This document shows positions 16,023 to 24,689 of a DNA stretch of 64,000 nucleotides, one piece after another (within the stretch, counting starts at the first letter, position 1; the number at the start of each line of letters is the position of its first letter). The stretch comes from an uncultured Arthrobacter sp. (lineage in GTDB: Bacteria; Actinomycetota; Actinomycetes; Actinomycetales; Micrococcaceae): the NCBI RefSeq assembly GCF_947495145.1, contig NZ_CANLXP010000004.1, positions 124,001 to 188,000 of the forward strand, in the 5' to 3' direction. The position numbers and the translations under genes are program-made. The notes beneath the pieces are model-generated. The model had not been told where the DNA came from. It was given only the letters and a program-made list of their open reading frames with translations, and made no database searches.

Positions 16023-16112
16023 CTAAATAGTTTCCTTCCACGGTGCGCGGCCGGACGAAAGCCGCGGTCAGCAGTGCACGGCGGAGTGCCCCCCGTACGC
16101 TCGTCCTACCCT

Positions 16113-16118
16113 ATTATC
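16113..16118 (-). promoter_or_regulatory. Candidate -10 box GATAAT, DUF3117 gene
   Basis: GATAAT matches TATAAT at five of six positions on the minus strand; a TAGCTA at 17-bp spacing is a weak -35. Confidence 0.4.
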
Positions 16119-16168
16119 CCGTAGAAGTGCGCGGCTAGCTAATCGCCGGTGCGGCGCCCATCACACCG

Positions 16169-17446
16169 CTAGGGCGAATAGTCTCCGCTGCCGAAGAGCG
16201 GAACCCAGGCCCACAGCCACGCAACCCATACGACCTGAAGGCAGGCACAAGCGGCGACCGCGAGCCAGCGATACGCCCTCGCATCTGAGATGAGCACGGC
16301 GGCGAGCGCAAGCGGAAACAGCGGAAGCAGAATCCGGAAGGTGCTGGTCTGCGGATTCCAGAAGGCTGCCAGGAACAGCAGATAGGCAGTGCACCACAAC
16401 CTCAGCGGCAGCCCAAGGCTGCGGCCTGCTGTCGAGAGCAGCAGGCCCGCGAACCCCGCTATCAGTACCGCCAGAGCGAGCGGGCCAAGGATCGGTCCCA
16501 GCAACCCCACAGCAGCGCTCAACCAGGGCAGGAAGAGCGTGAGCTCAGAACCGCGCCAGGCTGTCTCTGTCTGCACGTAGGCATCGGGCACGCCCGTTCC
16601 CACCCAGGCAACGACCGGCCAGGAGAGAGCGGCCATACCCGCGACCCCCGTCAATACCGCGAGCCGCCCCGAAGCCCATGCGGAGTTCGGCCTGCCGCCA
16701 ACATCTCCTTTGGCCGCCAGTCCCAGCAGCAGCAGCGCTCCCAACATGGCGGCGAACGGGACACCAGCGGGACGGGCAAGACACATCAGCACCACCACGG
16801 GAACGGCGGACAGGAACCGGCCGGTCATCACCAGGTACAGGGCCAGCGCCAGCAGCATCAGGTGGAGCGATTCAGCGTACGGAATCTGCAGGATGGGCGA
16901 GGTCGGAAAGAAGGCGATGAGGCCAACAGCCCAGAGGGCATCGCGGTGCTGGGCGCGTAACCGGAAGATGCGGTAGATGATGAGCGCAGCAGCAAATCCA
17001 TAGGCAGTCGCAAGCAGCGGCGCGCCGGGATTCCAGCCGGTGCCGGTCATCGTCGAGAACAGACGAACGGTGGCGGGGAAGAGCGGATAGAACGCCCACT
17101 GATTTTCAAGGACTGTGCCGTCGTCCCCGCGTGGCAGCTCGGCGGGGTAGCCGTCGTCGTGGATGCGGGCGTACCAACCGCTGTCCCAGAAGTTGATGAA
17201 CTCCCCGTAGCTGGGGGAACCTTGCGCCCATGGGCTGGGCATCTGGCGGCGGGCAGCCGCTATCAGGACAATCATTGAATAGAGCCTCGCCGACCCGTAG
17301 ACGAGCACCACCTGCACCCACCAGGGCAGCGACCCCAGCCAGTTACCAACGGCTCGGGCGCGCACCGCCAGGCGCAGCTCAGGAAGTCTCAGCGACTCAC
17401 GCGAGCGGGGCGGCATCCCGCACCCAGCAGGAGGCAAGGTGGTCAT
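16169..17446 (-). CDS. Polyprenyl-linked mannosyltransferase, PIG-V/Gpi18-like membrane protein
   Basis: The protein (425 residues from ATG 17446) has about ten hydrophobic helices. An early lumenal loop with FINFWDSGWYARIHDDGYP carries the Asp residues typical of GT-C glycosyltransferases that use polyprenyl-phosphate sugars. The ENQWAFYPLFPATVRL segment is characteristic of PIG-V-like proteins. Likely role: adding mannose to a surface glycan or protein outside the membrane; the acceptor is unknown. The 5' end overlaps tag by 50 bp from ATG 17446 or by 20 bp from ATG 17416; neither has a clear ribosome binding site, so coupling to tag is likely. Confidence 0.75.
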   Translation of the reverse strand: MTTLPPAGCGMPPRSRESLRLPELRLAVRARAVGNWLGSLPWWVQVVLVYGSARLYSMIVLIAAARRQMPSPWAQGSPSYGEFINFWDSGWYARIHDDGYPAELPRGDDGTVLENQWAFYPLFPATVRLFSTMTGTGWNPGAPLLATAYGFAAALIIYRIFRLRAQHRDALWAVGLIAFFPTSPILQIPYAESLHLMLLALALYLVMTGRFLSAVPVVVLMCLARPAGVPFAAMLGALLLLGLAAKGDVGGRPNSAWASGRLAVLTGVAGMAALSWPVVAWVGTGVPDAYVQTETAWRGSELTLFLPWLSAAVGLLGPILGPLALAVLIAGFAGLLLSTAGRSLGLPLRLWCTAYLLFLAAFWNPQTSTFRILLPLFPLALAAVLISDARAYRWLAVAACACLQVVWVAWLWAWVPLFGSGDYSP

Positions 17447-17981
17447 TCACGTACCCGGTGGCCTGTTGCATGGCATAGGCGGTGGTAGGCCCCACGAAAC
17501 GAAACCCATGTGACCGTAACTCCTTCGCAAGCGCGACAGACTCCGGCACGACGGCGGGAACATCCGTGAGCGACTGAGGCGCCGGTTTCGGCGCCGGCCG
17601 GTGTGCCTCAAGGATTCCGGCCAGGGTGGTGCCCTCCGGAAGTGCGAGCACCGCCTGTGCGTTCGCTATGGTCGCGAGAATTTTGGCCCGGTTGCGCACG
17701 ATGCCGGCGTCGCTGAGGAGGCGCGCGACGTCGTCGTCGTCGAAAGCGGCAACCGACTGGGGATCGAAGCCTGCGAAGGCAGCCCGGAAGTTCTCGCGCT
17801 TGCGGAGGATGGTGATCCAGCTGAGGCCGGACTGGAACGCTTCGAGGCTGATCCGTTCATAGAGCGCAGCATCGCCCACGACCGGGCGCCCCCACTCGTT
17901 GTCGTGGTAGGCCTGATATTCCTCGCTGGATACCGCCCAGGGACACCGCAGGCGGCCATCGCTGCCGCTGACCGCGCTCAC
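17397..17981 (-). CDS. tag: DNA-3-methyladenine glycosylase I
   Basis: The 194-residue protein has the Tag hallmarks: RCPWAVSSEEYQAYHDNEWG (residues 11-30) with the zinc-binding Cys, ERISLEAFQSGLSWITILRK near 42, and the C-terminal HLASCW zinc ligands near 180. It excises 3-methyladenine from alkylated DNA. It overlaps the DivIVA-like gene by 4 bp upstream and the mannosyltransferase gene downstream, within a LOG - DivIVA-like - tag - mannosyltransferase operon. Confidence 0.95.
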   Translation of the reverse strand: MSAVSGSDGRLRCPWAVSSEEYQAYHDNEWGRPVVGDAALYERISLEAFQSGLSWITILRKRENFRAAFAGFDPQSVAAFDDDDVARLLSDAGIVRNRAKILATIANAQAVLALPEGTTLAGILEAHRPAPKPAPQSLTDVPAVVPESVALAKELRSHGFRFVGPTTAYAMQQATGYVNDHLASCWVRDAAPLA

Positions 17982-18307
17982 TGGCCGTCCCGGTTCTGAT
18001 CCTGCAGCGCTTCAATGAGCGCGTCGCGCTCGGCGAGCGCAACGGCCAGGCTGTCCAGGACCTCATCCACCTGGTCCATACGATATCCCCGCAGACCAAG
18101 CGAGAACCGGATCCGGCCCACGTCGGAAGCGCTCGGGTGTTCGGGAAGCAGAACCGGCGGCAGGCTGGGCGTCGGGTCAACCAGTCCAGGGAGGGCTTTC
18201 GGTTCCCCTCCTAAGGACCCGTTGGGGCCCGGCCGTCCACGCCCGACGGCGAAAAAAGCAGTGGCACCCACTGCCGCAACCGCGATGACAACGAGGAAAA
18301 CCGTCAT
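17978..18307 (-). CDS. Small membrane-anchored DivIVA-like protein
   Basis: The 109-residue protein has one N-terminal membrane helix (MTVFLVVIAVAAVGATAFFAV), a Pro-rich linker, and a C-terminal stretch SDVGRIRFSLGLRGYRMDQV followed by a short coiled coil (residues 62-105), matching the N-terminal DivIVA signature. It may mark or bind the cell pole or septum, but this is inference from a short domain. A similar gene (Rv1209, from memory) sits before tagA in M. tuberculosis. Spacing: 3 bp after the LOG gene, 4-bp overlap with tag. Confidence 0.75.
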   Translation of the reverse strand: MTVFLVVIAVAAVGATAFFAVGRGRPGPNGSLGGEPKALPGLVDPTPSLPPVLLPEHPSASDVGRIRFSLGLRGYRMDQVDEVLDSLAVALAERDALIEALQDQNRDGQ

Positions 18308-18310
18308 GGC

Positions 18311-19093
18311 TCAGGGCCCGGTGTGCCTGGCTGTATCAGCGAGTACGGCGCGCACTGCCTCGGCTGGGTCATCGACCAGGTGCACCAGGGACAGGTCCTT
18401 CTCCGAGATCATTCCGTTGGCGAGCAGCGTGTCCCGTACCCAGGTCCACAGCGGACCCCAGAACTCGGTACCGATCAGCACGATCGGGAAGGACGTGACC
18501 TTCTGGGTCTGGACCAGCGTCATGGCCTCGAAGAGCTCATCCAGGGTTCCAAAACCTCCGGGCAACACAATGAAGCCCTGAGCGTATTTGACGAACATGG
18601 TCTTGCGGGCAAAGAAGTAGCGGAAGTTGATGCCGAGATCCACCCACTCGTTCATCCCCTGCTCGAAGGGAAGCTCGATGCCGAGTCCCACTGAGACACC
18701 TCCGGCCTCGCAGGCACCCTTGTTCGCCGCCTCCATCGCGCCCGGTCCACCACCGGTGATGACGGCATAGCCTGCTTCGACGAGGAGCCGCCCCACCTCT
18801 TCCCCCACCGCATAGTACGGGGAGTCCCGCGGAGTACGTGCTGAACCGAAGACGCTGATTGCCCGTCCGAGTTCCGAGAGGGTGCCAAATCCCTCCACGA
18901 ATTCGCTTTGAATCCGGAGCACGCGCCAGGGGTCCGTCTTGGTGAAGGGAGTTTCCTCCTCGGAATCCAGCAGATACCGATCGGACTGCACGGTCCTTGC
19001 CTGGTCCCGGCGAAGTTCTACCTGGCCACGGCGCCGCGCAGGTGCCGCCGGAGAACCGGTGTGCTGATCATCGTTGACGCTGTGGGGACTCAT
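18311..19093 (-). CDS. LOG-family protein (TIGR00730; cytokinin-nucleotide phosphoribohydrolase fold)
   Basis: The 260-residue protein has the LOG signature GGGPGAMEAANKGA near residue 118 and PGGFGTLDELFE near 180, which form the nucleotide 5'-monophosphate hydrolase site. An Arg/Gln-rich N-terminal 50 residues precede the Rossmann-like fold. The M. tuberculosis homologue Rv1205 makes cytokinins, so phosphoribohydrolase activity is likely, physiological substrate uncertain. TAGCCT six bases upstream of the ATG heads the LOG - DivIVA-like - tag operon and faces the gluA promoter across 116 bp. Confidence 0.88.
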   Translation of the reverse strand: MSPHSVNDDQHTGSPAAPARRRGQVELRRDQARTVQSDRYLLDSEEETPFTKTDPWRVLRIQSEFVEGFGTLSELGRAISVFGSARTPRDSPYYAVGEEVGRLLVEAGYAVITGGGPGAMEAANKGACEAGGVSVGLGIELPFEQGMNEWVDLGINFRYFFARKTMFVKYAQGFIVLPGGFGTLDELFEAMTLVQTQKVTSFPIVLIGTEFWGPLWTWVRDTLLANGMISEKDLSLVHLVDDPAEAVRAVLADTARHTGP

Positions 19094-19099
19094 AACCCA

Positions 19100-19105
19100 A
19101 GGCTA
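19100..19105 (-). promoter_or_regulatory. -10 box TAGCCT, LOG operon
   Basis: TAGCCT then TGGGTT then ATG 19093 on the minus strand; leaderless geometry. Confidence 0.55.
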
Positions 19106-19196
19106 ACTGCCGGAAGGGGCCCTCCGCTTTGGTTGCTCTTGAATCACGATTTCCACTTTCCGCAAGCCGATGTATCGCCGGTGTGGAATTCTTCGC

Positions 19197-19202
19197 TACA
19201 TT
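19197..19202 (+). promoter_or_regulatory. -10 box TACATT, gluABCD operon
   Basis: TACATT, seven bases, ATG 19210. It supports 19210 as the gluA start over the in-frame ATG at 19129, which would lie upstream of the promoter. Confidence 0.5.
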
Positions 19203-19209
19203 TCTACCT

Positions 19210-19998
19210 ATGACTCGTGACACACAGTCGAGCACGCCCACGTCCTCGTCCAACTCGTCAGCAAAGCCTCTCGTCTCTTTGAAGAACGTCAACAAGCATT
19301 TTGGTGAACTCCATGTGCTCAAGGACATCAACCTCGAGGTTGCCCGTGGCGAGGTGGTGGTGGTGATCGGCCCCTCCGGATCCGGCAAGTCCACGCTGTG
19401 CCGCGCCATTAACCGGCTCGAAACCATCGATAGCGGCGAGATCCGGATCGACGGCAAGGAGTTGCCCGCTGAAGGCAAGGCGTTGGCAAAGCTGCGTGCC
19501 GACGTCGGCATGGTGTTCCAGTCCTTCAACCTGTTTGCCCACAAGTCCATCCTTGAGAACGTGACTCTCGGTCCCGTGAAGGTCAAGGGAATGAAGGCCA
19601 ATGCGGCGAAGGACCTTGCCATGTCGCTGCTGAAGCGGGTGGGCGTGGATAACCAGGCCCAGAAGCTACCCGCGCAGCTCTCCGGCGGGCAGCAGCAGCG
19701 CGTGGCCATTGCGCGAGCCCTGGCTATGCAGCCGAAAGTGATGCTCTTTGATGAGCCCACATCCGCCCTGGACCCGGAGATGATCAACGAGGTTCTGGAC
19801 GCGATGGTGGCTCTGGCCAAGGAGGGCATGACCATGATCGTGGTCACCCACGAGATGGGCTTCGCCCGCAAGGCCGCCGACCGCGTGCTTTTCATGGCTG
19901 ACGGTCAGATTGTTGAACAGGCAAAGCCGGAACAGTTTTTCACCAACCCGCAGAGCGATCGTGCCAAGGACTTCCTCGGCAAGATCCTCGCCCACTAA
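19210..19998 (+). CDS. gluA: Amino-acid ABC transporter ATP-binding protein (glutamate type)
   Basis: The 262-residue protein starts with a Ser/Thr-rich 20-residue tail, then the ABC domain: Walker [10 protein letters not shown] near 58, Q-loop MVFQSFNL, signature [10 protein letters not shown] near 157, Walker [13 protein letters not shown], and the H-loop VVTHEMGFA. It powers the GluB-GluC-GluD importer at the inner face of the membrane. The gluA-B-C-D order equals the Corynebacterium glutamicum glutamate uptake operon. Substrate is inferred from that order; other polar amino acids are possible. Confidence 0.93.
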   Translation: MTRDTQSSTPTSSSNSSAKPLVSLKNVNKHFGELHVLKDINLEVARGEVVVVIGPSGSGKSTLCRAINRLETIDSGEIRIDGKELPAEGKALAKLRADVGMVFQSFNLFAHKSILENVTLGPVKVKGMKANAAKDLAMSLLKRVGVDNQAQKLPAQLSGGQQQRVAIARALAMQPKVMLFDEPTSALDPEMINEVLDAMVALAKEGMTMIVVTHEMGFARKAADRVLFMADGQIVEQAKPEQFFTNPQSDRAKDFLGKILAH

Positions 19999-20040
19999 CC
20001 ACCGACGAATTCCCATCAGGAAATAACGCGAGGAGAAATC

Positions 20041-20892
20041 ATGCGAACAACACGATACGGGGCACTGGCCATGGCCGCGGCTGCCGCACTCACCCTGTCC
20101 GCCTGCGGCGGCGGAGGCGAAACCGAAGGCGGCGGAGAGGGCGGCGGCGCTGAAGCCGGTGGCGAGACCATTCGCGTCGGCATCAAGTTCGATCAGCCCG
20201 GGCTCGGTTTCGATGAGGGCGGCTCCTACTCCGGCTTCGACGTCGATGTCGCCAAGTACGTGGCGGGAGAGCTTGGCTACACCGAAGAGCAGATCGAGTT
20301 TGTGGAGTCCCCTTCCGCGAACCGCGAGAACATGCTGGCCAACGAGCAGGTCGACATGATCTTCGCGACCTACTCGATCACCGACACCCGCAAGGAAACC
20401 GTCGACTTCGCCGGACCTTACTTCATTGCCGGCCAGGACCTGCTGGTCGCCGCCGACAGCGACATCTCCGGACCGGACGACCTCAACGGGCGGAATCTCT
20501 GCTCCGTAACCGGCTCAACCTCCGCACAGCGGGTGAAGGACGAGTTCGCAGAAGACGTCAACCTGATTGAGCAGCCGGGCTACGCGGAGTGCGTCAGCCT
20601 CATGGGTAGCGGACAGATCGACGCGGTTACCACCGATGACATCATCCTTGCCGGCCTCGCCGCCCAGGAATCGAATCAGGGCCAGTTCAAGGTTGTAGGC
20701 AACCCGTTCTCGGAGGAGCGCTACGGCGTCGGCCTGACCAAGGGCAGCGAACTGTGCTCCGACATCAACGCAGCCATTGAGAAGATGATCGAGGAAGGCG
20801 CCTGGGAAGAAGCCCTGGCGAACAACCTCGAAGGTGTCGACTACGAGCCGAACGCGGAACTGAACCCGCCGACGCCGGACGACTGCGCCTAA
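20041..20892 (+). CDS. gluB: Glutamate-type ABC transporter substrate-binding lipoprotein
   Basis: The 283-residue protein has a lipoprotein signal peptide ending in LSAC with the lipidated Cys at residue 22, followed by a Gly/Glu-rich linker and a family 3 solute-binding fold (residues 40-283; YSGFDVDVAKYVAGELGY and DMIFATYSITDTRKETVDFA). It is anchored outside the membrane and delivers solute to GluCD. GAGGAG precedes the ATG. A 14-bp hairpin directly after the stop probably protects or attenuates the transcript so that GluB exceeds the permeases. Confidence 0.93.
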   Translation: MRTTRYGALAMAAAAALTLSACGGGGETEGGGEGGGAEAGGETIRVGIKFDQPGLGFDEGGSYSGFDVDVAKYVAGELGYTEEQIEFVESPSANRENMLANEQVDMIFATYSITDTRKETVDFAGPYFIAGQDLLVAADSDISGPDDLNGRNLCSVTGSTSAQRVKDEFAEDVNLIEQPGYAECVSLMGSGQIDAVTTDDIILAGLAAQESNQGQFKVVGNPFSEERYGVGLTKGSELCSDINAAIEKMIEEGAWEEALANNLEGVDYEPNAELNPPTPDDCA

Positions 20893-20906
20893 CCACTGCC
20901 GTTATT

Positions 20907-20937
20907 CGTGTGGGGGCTGCCTTGCAGCCCCCACACG
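20907..20937 (+). terminator. 14-bp hairpin between gluB and gluC
   Basis: A perfect 14-bp stem (20907-20920 with 20924-20937, loop CTT) followed by GTTGTTTG lies 15 bases after gluB. It is best read as a partial terminator or 3' stabiliser in the operon. Confidence 0.75.
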
Positions 20938-20966
20938 GTTGTTTGACGTAACAAAGAAAGGTTGCC

Positions 20967-21641
20967 GTGGACGGTTTCCTGTCCCTCTTTGAGCAATACG
21001 ATGTCGCAGGGGCCTTCTGGATCAATATCCAGCTGACATTCTGGGCAGCAATCTGGTCCCTCCTGCTTGGAACCCTCCTGGCCCTGTTCAGGATCTCACC
21101 GATAGCGAGCCTCCAGTGGTTCGGTGCCAGCTACGTCAATATCTTCCGCAACACGCCGCTGACGATCATCATCGCCTTCGGCGTACTCGCCCTGTTCGGC
21201 CAGCTCTTCGTGAGTCTGTCCGAAGACTTCGATCTCAACTTCTTCCGGCTGGCGGTTCTCGGCCTGAGCCTCTATCACGCCGCTTTCGTCTGTGAAGCGA
21301 TTCGGAGCGGCGTCAACACCGTTCCACTAGGTCAGGCAGAGGCAGCCCGCGCCATCGGATTGTCATTCCTTCCGGCAGCTCGGCTCGTCATCCTTCCGCA
21401 GGCGTTCCGCGGCGCCATCGCGCCGCTCGGCAACGTGCTGATCGCTTTGACAAAAAACTCCACCGTTGCTGCGGCCGGCTCAGTCGCTGAGTCCGCCGGT
21501 CTGATGAAAACCATGATCGAGTTCCGTTCCGACATGGTGATCCCGATCTTCTTCACCTTCGCGATGGGCTTCGTCATCATCGTGATTCCGATCGGCCTGC
21601 TCACAACGTGGGCATCCAAGAAACTGGCGGTGGCACGATGA
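20967..21641 (+). CDS. gluC: Amino-acid ABC transporter permease
   Basis: The 224-residue protein starts at GTG 20967 after AAAGAAAGG. It has five membrane helices and the permease EAA loop (GQAEAARAIGLSFLPAARLV near residue 123) that docks with the ATPase. It forms the channel with GluD; the two genes overlap by 4 bp (ATGA). Confidence 0.93.
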   Translation: MDGFLSLFEQYDVAGAFWINIQLTFWAAIWSLLLGTLLALFRISPIASLQWFGASYVNIFRNTPLTIIIAFGVLALFGQLFVSLSEDFDLNFFRLAVLGLSLYHAAFVCEAIRSGVNTVPLGQAEAARAIGLSFLPAARLVILPQAFRGAIAPLGNVLIALTKNSTVAAAGSVAESAGLMKTMIEFRSDMVIPIFFTFAMGFVIIVIPIGLLTTWASKKLAVAR

Positions 21642-22513
21642 GCGCTCAGCAGGTACTTTTCGATGCGCCCGGCCCCAAAGCCAAGCGCAACATTTTTATT
21701 GGCAACATCGTCGGCGCCCTGCTCATCGTGGGATTGCTCGCATGGTTGATCATCACGCTCGCGGAGCGCGGCCAACTTGAACCCGCGAAGTGGACGCCCT
21801 TCCTCGAAGGCAGAACCTGGGAGTTCTTCCTCCTCCCGGGCCTCCTGGACACTCTCAGGGCGGCCGGTGTAGCGATCGTCACCTCGGTGGTGCTGGGGCT
21901 CCTTCTCGGCATCGGACGGCTCTCGCACTTCCTCCCGCTCCGGTGGCTTGCCGGCGTGATCGTCGAGTTCCTTCGTGCGGTTCCTGTGCTGCTGATGATG
22001 ATCTTCCTCTGGCTCGCTATCGGCGCTGCAGGCATCATGCGTCCACAGGATATTCCCTTCATCGCTGTGGTCACGGCGCTGACGCTCTACAACGGCTCAG
22101 TCATTGCCGAACTCGTCCGCTCCGGCGTGGAAGGGCTCCCCAAAGGACAGCGGGAAGCCGGCATGGCCATCGGCATGACGCGCGGCCAGTCATTAAGGAG
22201 CATTGAGGTGCCGCAGGCACTCACAGCCATGCTGCCCGCGCTGGTCAGCCAGTTCGTAGTGATTCTGAAGGACTCCGCACTCGGCTACATCATCACGTAC
22301 ACCGAGCTTCTGCAGACCGCACGCCGACTCGGCGTTGGCGAGGGAAACCTGCTTCAGGCCCTTCTCATCGCCGCCGTCATCTTCATCATCATCAACTTCG
22401 CGCTTTCATCATTGGCGAATCGGCTCTCGAAGCTCCTCAGCTTCCGCACCACCGGAAAGACAAAGAACGACAACGTCAGCAACGTGGTGGTCGCGGACCC
22501 CACGAACGCGTAG
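21638..22513 (+). CDS. gluD: Amino-acid ABC transporter permease
   Basis: The 291-residue protein begins at ATG 21638 (MSAQQVLFDAPG), overlapping the gluC stop; the ORF extends upstream to 21608 but coupling favours the internal ATG. It has an N-terminal membrane helix, the HisM-type permease core and the EAA loop (LPKGQREAGMAIGMTRGQSL near residue 168). A hydrophilic C-terminal 30 residues follow. The operon ends at the 15-bp terminator shared with dapE. Confidence 0.93.
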   Translation: MSAQQVLFDAPGPKAKRNIFIGNIVGALLIVGLLAWLIITLAERGQLEPAKWTPFLEGRTWEFFLLPGLLDTLRAAGVAIVTSVVLGLLLGIGRLSHFLPLRWLAGVIVEFLRAVPVLLMMIFLWLAIGAAGIMRPQDIPFIAVVTALTLYNGSVIAELVRSGVEGLPKGQREAGMAIGMTRGQSLRSIEVPQALTAMLPALVSQFVVILKDSALGYIITYTELLQTARRLGVGEGNLLQALLIAAVIFIIINFALSSLANRLSKLLSFRTTGKTKNDNVSNVVVADPTNA

Positions 22514-22526
22514 CTTCACTATTCGT

Positions 22527-22570
22527 GCGAGTGGCTCGCCTCGGCCGCGCGGCTTAGGCGAGCCACTCGC
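22527..22570. terminator. Bidirectional terminator overlapping the dapE 3' end
   Basis: A perfect 15-bp stem (22527-22541 with 22556-22570, 14-base loop) lies between convergent gluD and dapE. The right arm encodes the last dapE codons and its TAA stop lies at 22554-22556. Confidence 0.8.
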
Positions 22571-23645
22571 TTAACGCCTTCAGGCAGGCACGGATTGCGT
22601 CTCCGGAGACGTGCTCGTTGTCCGAGTGGGCGAGTAGCGCATCGCCCGGCCCGAAGTTCACGGCCGGTATGCCGAGTGCGCTGAACCGGGCCACGTCGGT
22701 CCAGCCGTACTTGGGTTTGGGCTCCGCACCCACTGCCTCAACAAACGCAGCGGCTGCTGGGTGGTGCAGCCCCGGACGCGCACCCGCGGCGGCATCCGTC
22801 CGTTCCACCTCATAACCAACAAGTAGATCGCGGACGTACTTTTCGGCGTCCTCCGGGCTCTTATCCGGAGCAAACCGGTAATTCACCTCGACAACGGCTC
22901 GATCGGGAATCACGTTGCCCGCCGTGCCGCCGCTGATCAGGACAGCGTTGAGGCTCTCCCGGAAATCGAGCCCGTCAACGCGGACTGTGGCCGGCTCATG
23001 GTCCCGCAGGCGCATGAGGACCTCCGCCATCTTGTGAATGGCGTTCTCCCCCATCCAGGCCCGGGCCGAGTGGGCGGCGCGCCCCGTCGTCGTGACGTTG
23101 AAGCGGGCGGTTCCATTGCAGCCGCCTTCGACAGTGCCGTTGGTGGGTTCGAGCAGCACCGCAAAGTCACCGCGCAACCAGTCCGGATAACTGTCGGCCA
23201 GCCTGCCGAGTCCACTGAGGGATGCCTCGACTTCCTCATGGTCATAAAAGACATACGTGGTGTCCCGGGACGGCTCCGTCAGGGCAGCAGCAAGCGAGAG
23301 CTGGACGGCGACTCCGCCCTTCATGTCGGTGGCACCGCGTCCGTAGAGAACCTCGCCGTCCCAGGCGCTCGGGACCGTTCCGCGGGAGCCGGTCACGTGA
23401 GGCAGCGGCACGGTATCGAGATGACCCGCCAGGATCACCCTTTCCGGGCGCCCCAGGTTGGTGCGGGCAATCAGCGAATCACCGTCCCGGACCACTTCCA
23501 GGTGGGAACAACCCCGGAGGATCTCCTCCACCGCATCCGCCAACGCGCGCTCGTTGCCCGAGACACTATTGATGTCGATGATGGCGGCGGTGAGATGTGC
23601 GACGTCTGCACGGGCATCGAGGCGCTGAAATCCGGAATCTGTCAT
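22554..23645 (-). CDS. dapE: Succinyl-diaminopimelate desuccinylase
   Basis: The 363-residue M20 peptidase-family protein shows the metal ligands LAGHLDTVP near residue 75, YGRGATDMKGG near 107, YDHEEVE near 137 and LEPTNGTVEGG near 167. It releases succinate from N-succinyl-LL-diaminopimelate, giving the precursor of lysine and peptidoglycan cross-links. Divergent to dapD, which makes the same pathway's earlier intermediate. TAGGCT seven bases before the ATG points to a leaderless mRNA. Confidence 0.93.
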   Translation of the reverse strand: MTDSGFQRLDARADVAHLTAAIIDINSVSGNERALADAVEEILRGCSHLEVVRDGDSLIARTNLGRPERVILAGHLDTVPLPHVTGSRGTVPSAWDGEVLYGRGATDMKGGVAVQLSLAAALTEPSRDTTYVFYDHEEVEASLSGLGRLADSYPDWLRGDFAVLLEPTNGTVEGGCNGTARFNVTTTGRAAHSARAWMGENAIHKMAEVLMRLRDHEPATVRVDGLDFRESLNAVLISGGTAGNVIPDRAVVEVNYRFAPDKSPEDAEKYVRDLLVGYEVERTDAAAGARPGLHHPAAAAFVEAVGAEPKPKYGWTDVARFSALGIPAVNFGPGDALLAHSDNEHVSGDAIRACLKALSEWLA

Positions 23646-23652
23646 GGCCTCA

Positions 23653-23701
23653 AGCCTACTGGGCGAGGTGGCAGGGTCCGGTAGCCGCTACTCGGTAGAA
23701 T
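23653..23701. promoter_or_regulatory. Divergent dapE/dapD promoter pair
   Basis: Minus-strand TAGGCT (23653-23658) and plus-strand TAGAAT (23696-23701) each lie seven bases from an ATG (23645 and 23709). Only 37 bp separate the two -10 boxes, so the -35 regions overlap and a bound regulator would affect both genes. Confidence 0.6.
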
Positions 23702-23708
23702 GGAAGCC

Positions 23709-24677
23709 ATGACTGAGACGGCTTCCGCTTCCCTGACCCCCTCCGAAACCACCGCACGAACCGCTTTCGGCATCGGACTGGCCACGCTGGCCGAAGACGG
23801 AACGGTACTCGATGTCTGGTACCCGCAGCCGGTTCTTGGCGAAGCTTCCGGCGATACTGATGCGCTGCTTACCGAACTCGCTGCCATCGCAGCACCCGAC
23901 GCGCTGCGTAGCGTCACCCAGGAAGTAGTGTCGACAACTTCCCTGCTCGACGACGCCCCGACCGACGCCGCAGATGCCTACCTCCGGCTCCACCTGCTTT
24001 CGCACCGTCTCGTGCAGCCGAACAGCATCAACCTCGACGGCATCTTCGGATCGCTCGCCAACGTCGTCTGGACCAACTTCGGCCCCTGCGCAGTCAGCAA
24101 TTTCGAAATTACCCGTCTGCGCCTGCGCTCGCGTGGCACAGTCGTAGTGTTCGGCGTGGACAAGTTCCCACGCATGGTTGATTACGTGATGCCCTCAGGT
24201 GTCCGGATCGCCGACGCTGATCGCGTCCGTCTCGGCGCGCACCTCGCGGAGGGCACCACCGTGATGCACGAGGGCTTCGTCAACTTCAACGCCGGCACGC
24301 TCGGCCATTCAATGGTTGAGGGACGCATCTCAGCCGGCGTTGTCGTGGGCAATGGATCGGACATCGGCGGCGGTTCGTCGATCATGGGAACCCTCTCCGG
24401 CGGCGGCAAGGAACGCATCAGCATCGGCGAGCGCTGCCTCCTGAGCGCCCAGGCCGGCATCGGCATCTCACTCGGCGACGACTGCGTGGTGGAAGCCGGT
24501 CTCTACATCACTGCAGGAACCAGGGTCACGCTTCCTGACGGTTCGATCGTCAAGGCTGCCGAACTCTCCGGACAGTCGGGTGTGCTCTTCATCCGCAACT
24601 CCACCACCGGCGTGGTTGAAGCACGGCAGCGGGCCGGCCGGGGAATCGCGCTGAACGCCGCCTTGCACGCCAACTAG
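23709..24677 (+). CDS. dapD: 2,3,4,5-tetrahydropyridine-2,6-dicarboxylate N-succinyltransferase
   Basis: The 322-residue protein matches the actinobacterial DapD type: an N-terminal domain followed by a left-handed beta-helix of hexapeptide repeats (residues 160-275; [20 protein letters not shown], then [20 protein letters not shown]). It uses succinyl-CoA. ATG 23709 is preferred over ATG 23700 because the latter overlaps the -10 box. The next gene starts 12 bp after the stop. Confidence 0.92.
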   Translation: MTETASASLTPSETTARTAFGIGLATLAEDGTVLDVWYPQPVLGEASGDTDALLTELAAIAAPDALRSVTQEVVSTTSLLDDAPTDAADAYLRLHLLSHRLVQPNSINLDGIFGSLANVVWTNFGPCAVSNFEITRLRLRSRGTVVVFGVDKFPRMVDYVMPSGVRIADADRVRLGAHLAEGTTVMHEGFVNFNAGTLGHSMVEGRISAGVVVGNGSDIGGGSSIMGTLSGGGKERISIGERCLLSAQAGIGISLGDDCVVEAGLYITAGTRVTLPDGSIVKAAELSGQSGVLFIRNSTTGVVEARQRAGRGIALNAALHAN

Positions 24678-24689
24678 GAAATTTTCCAC

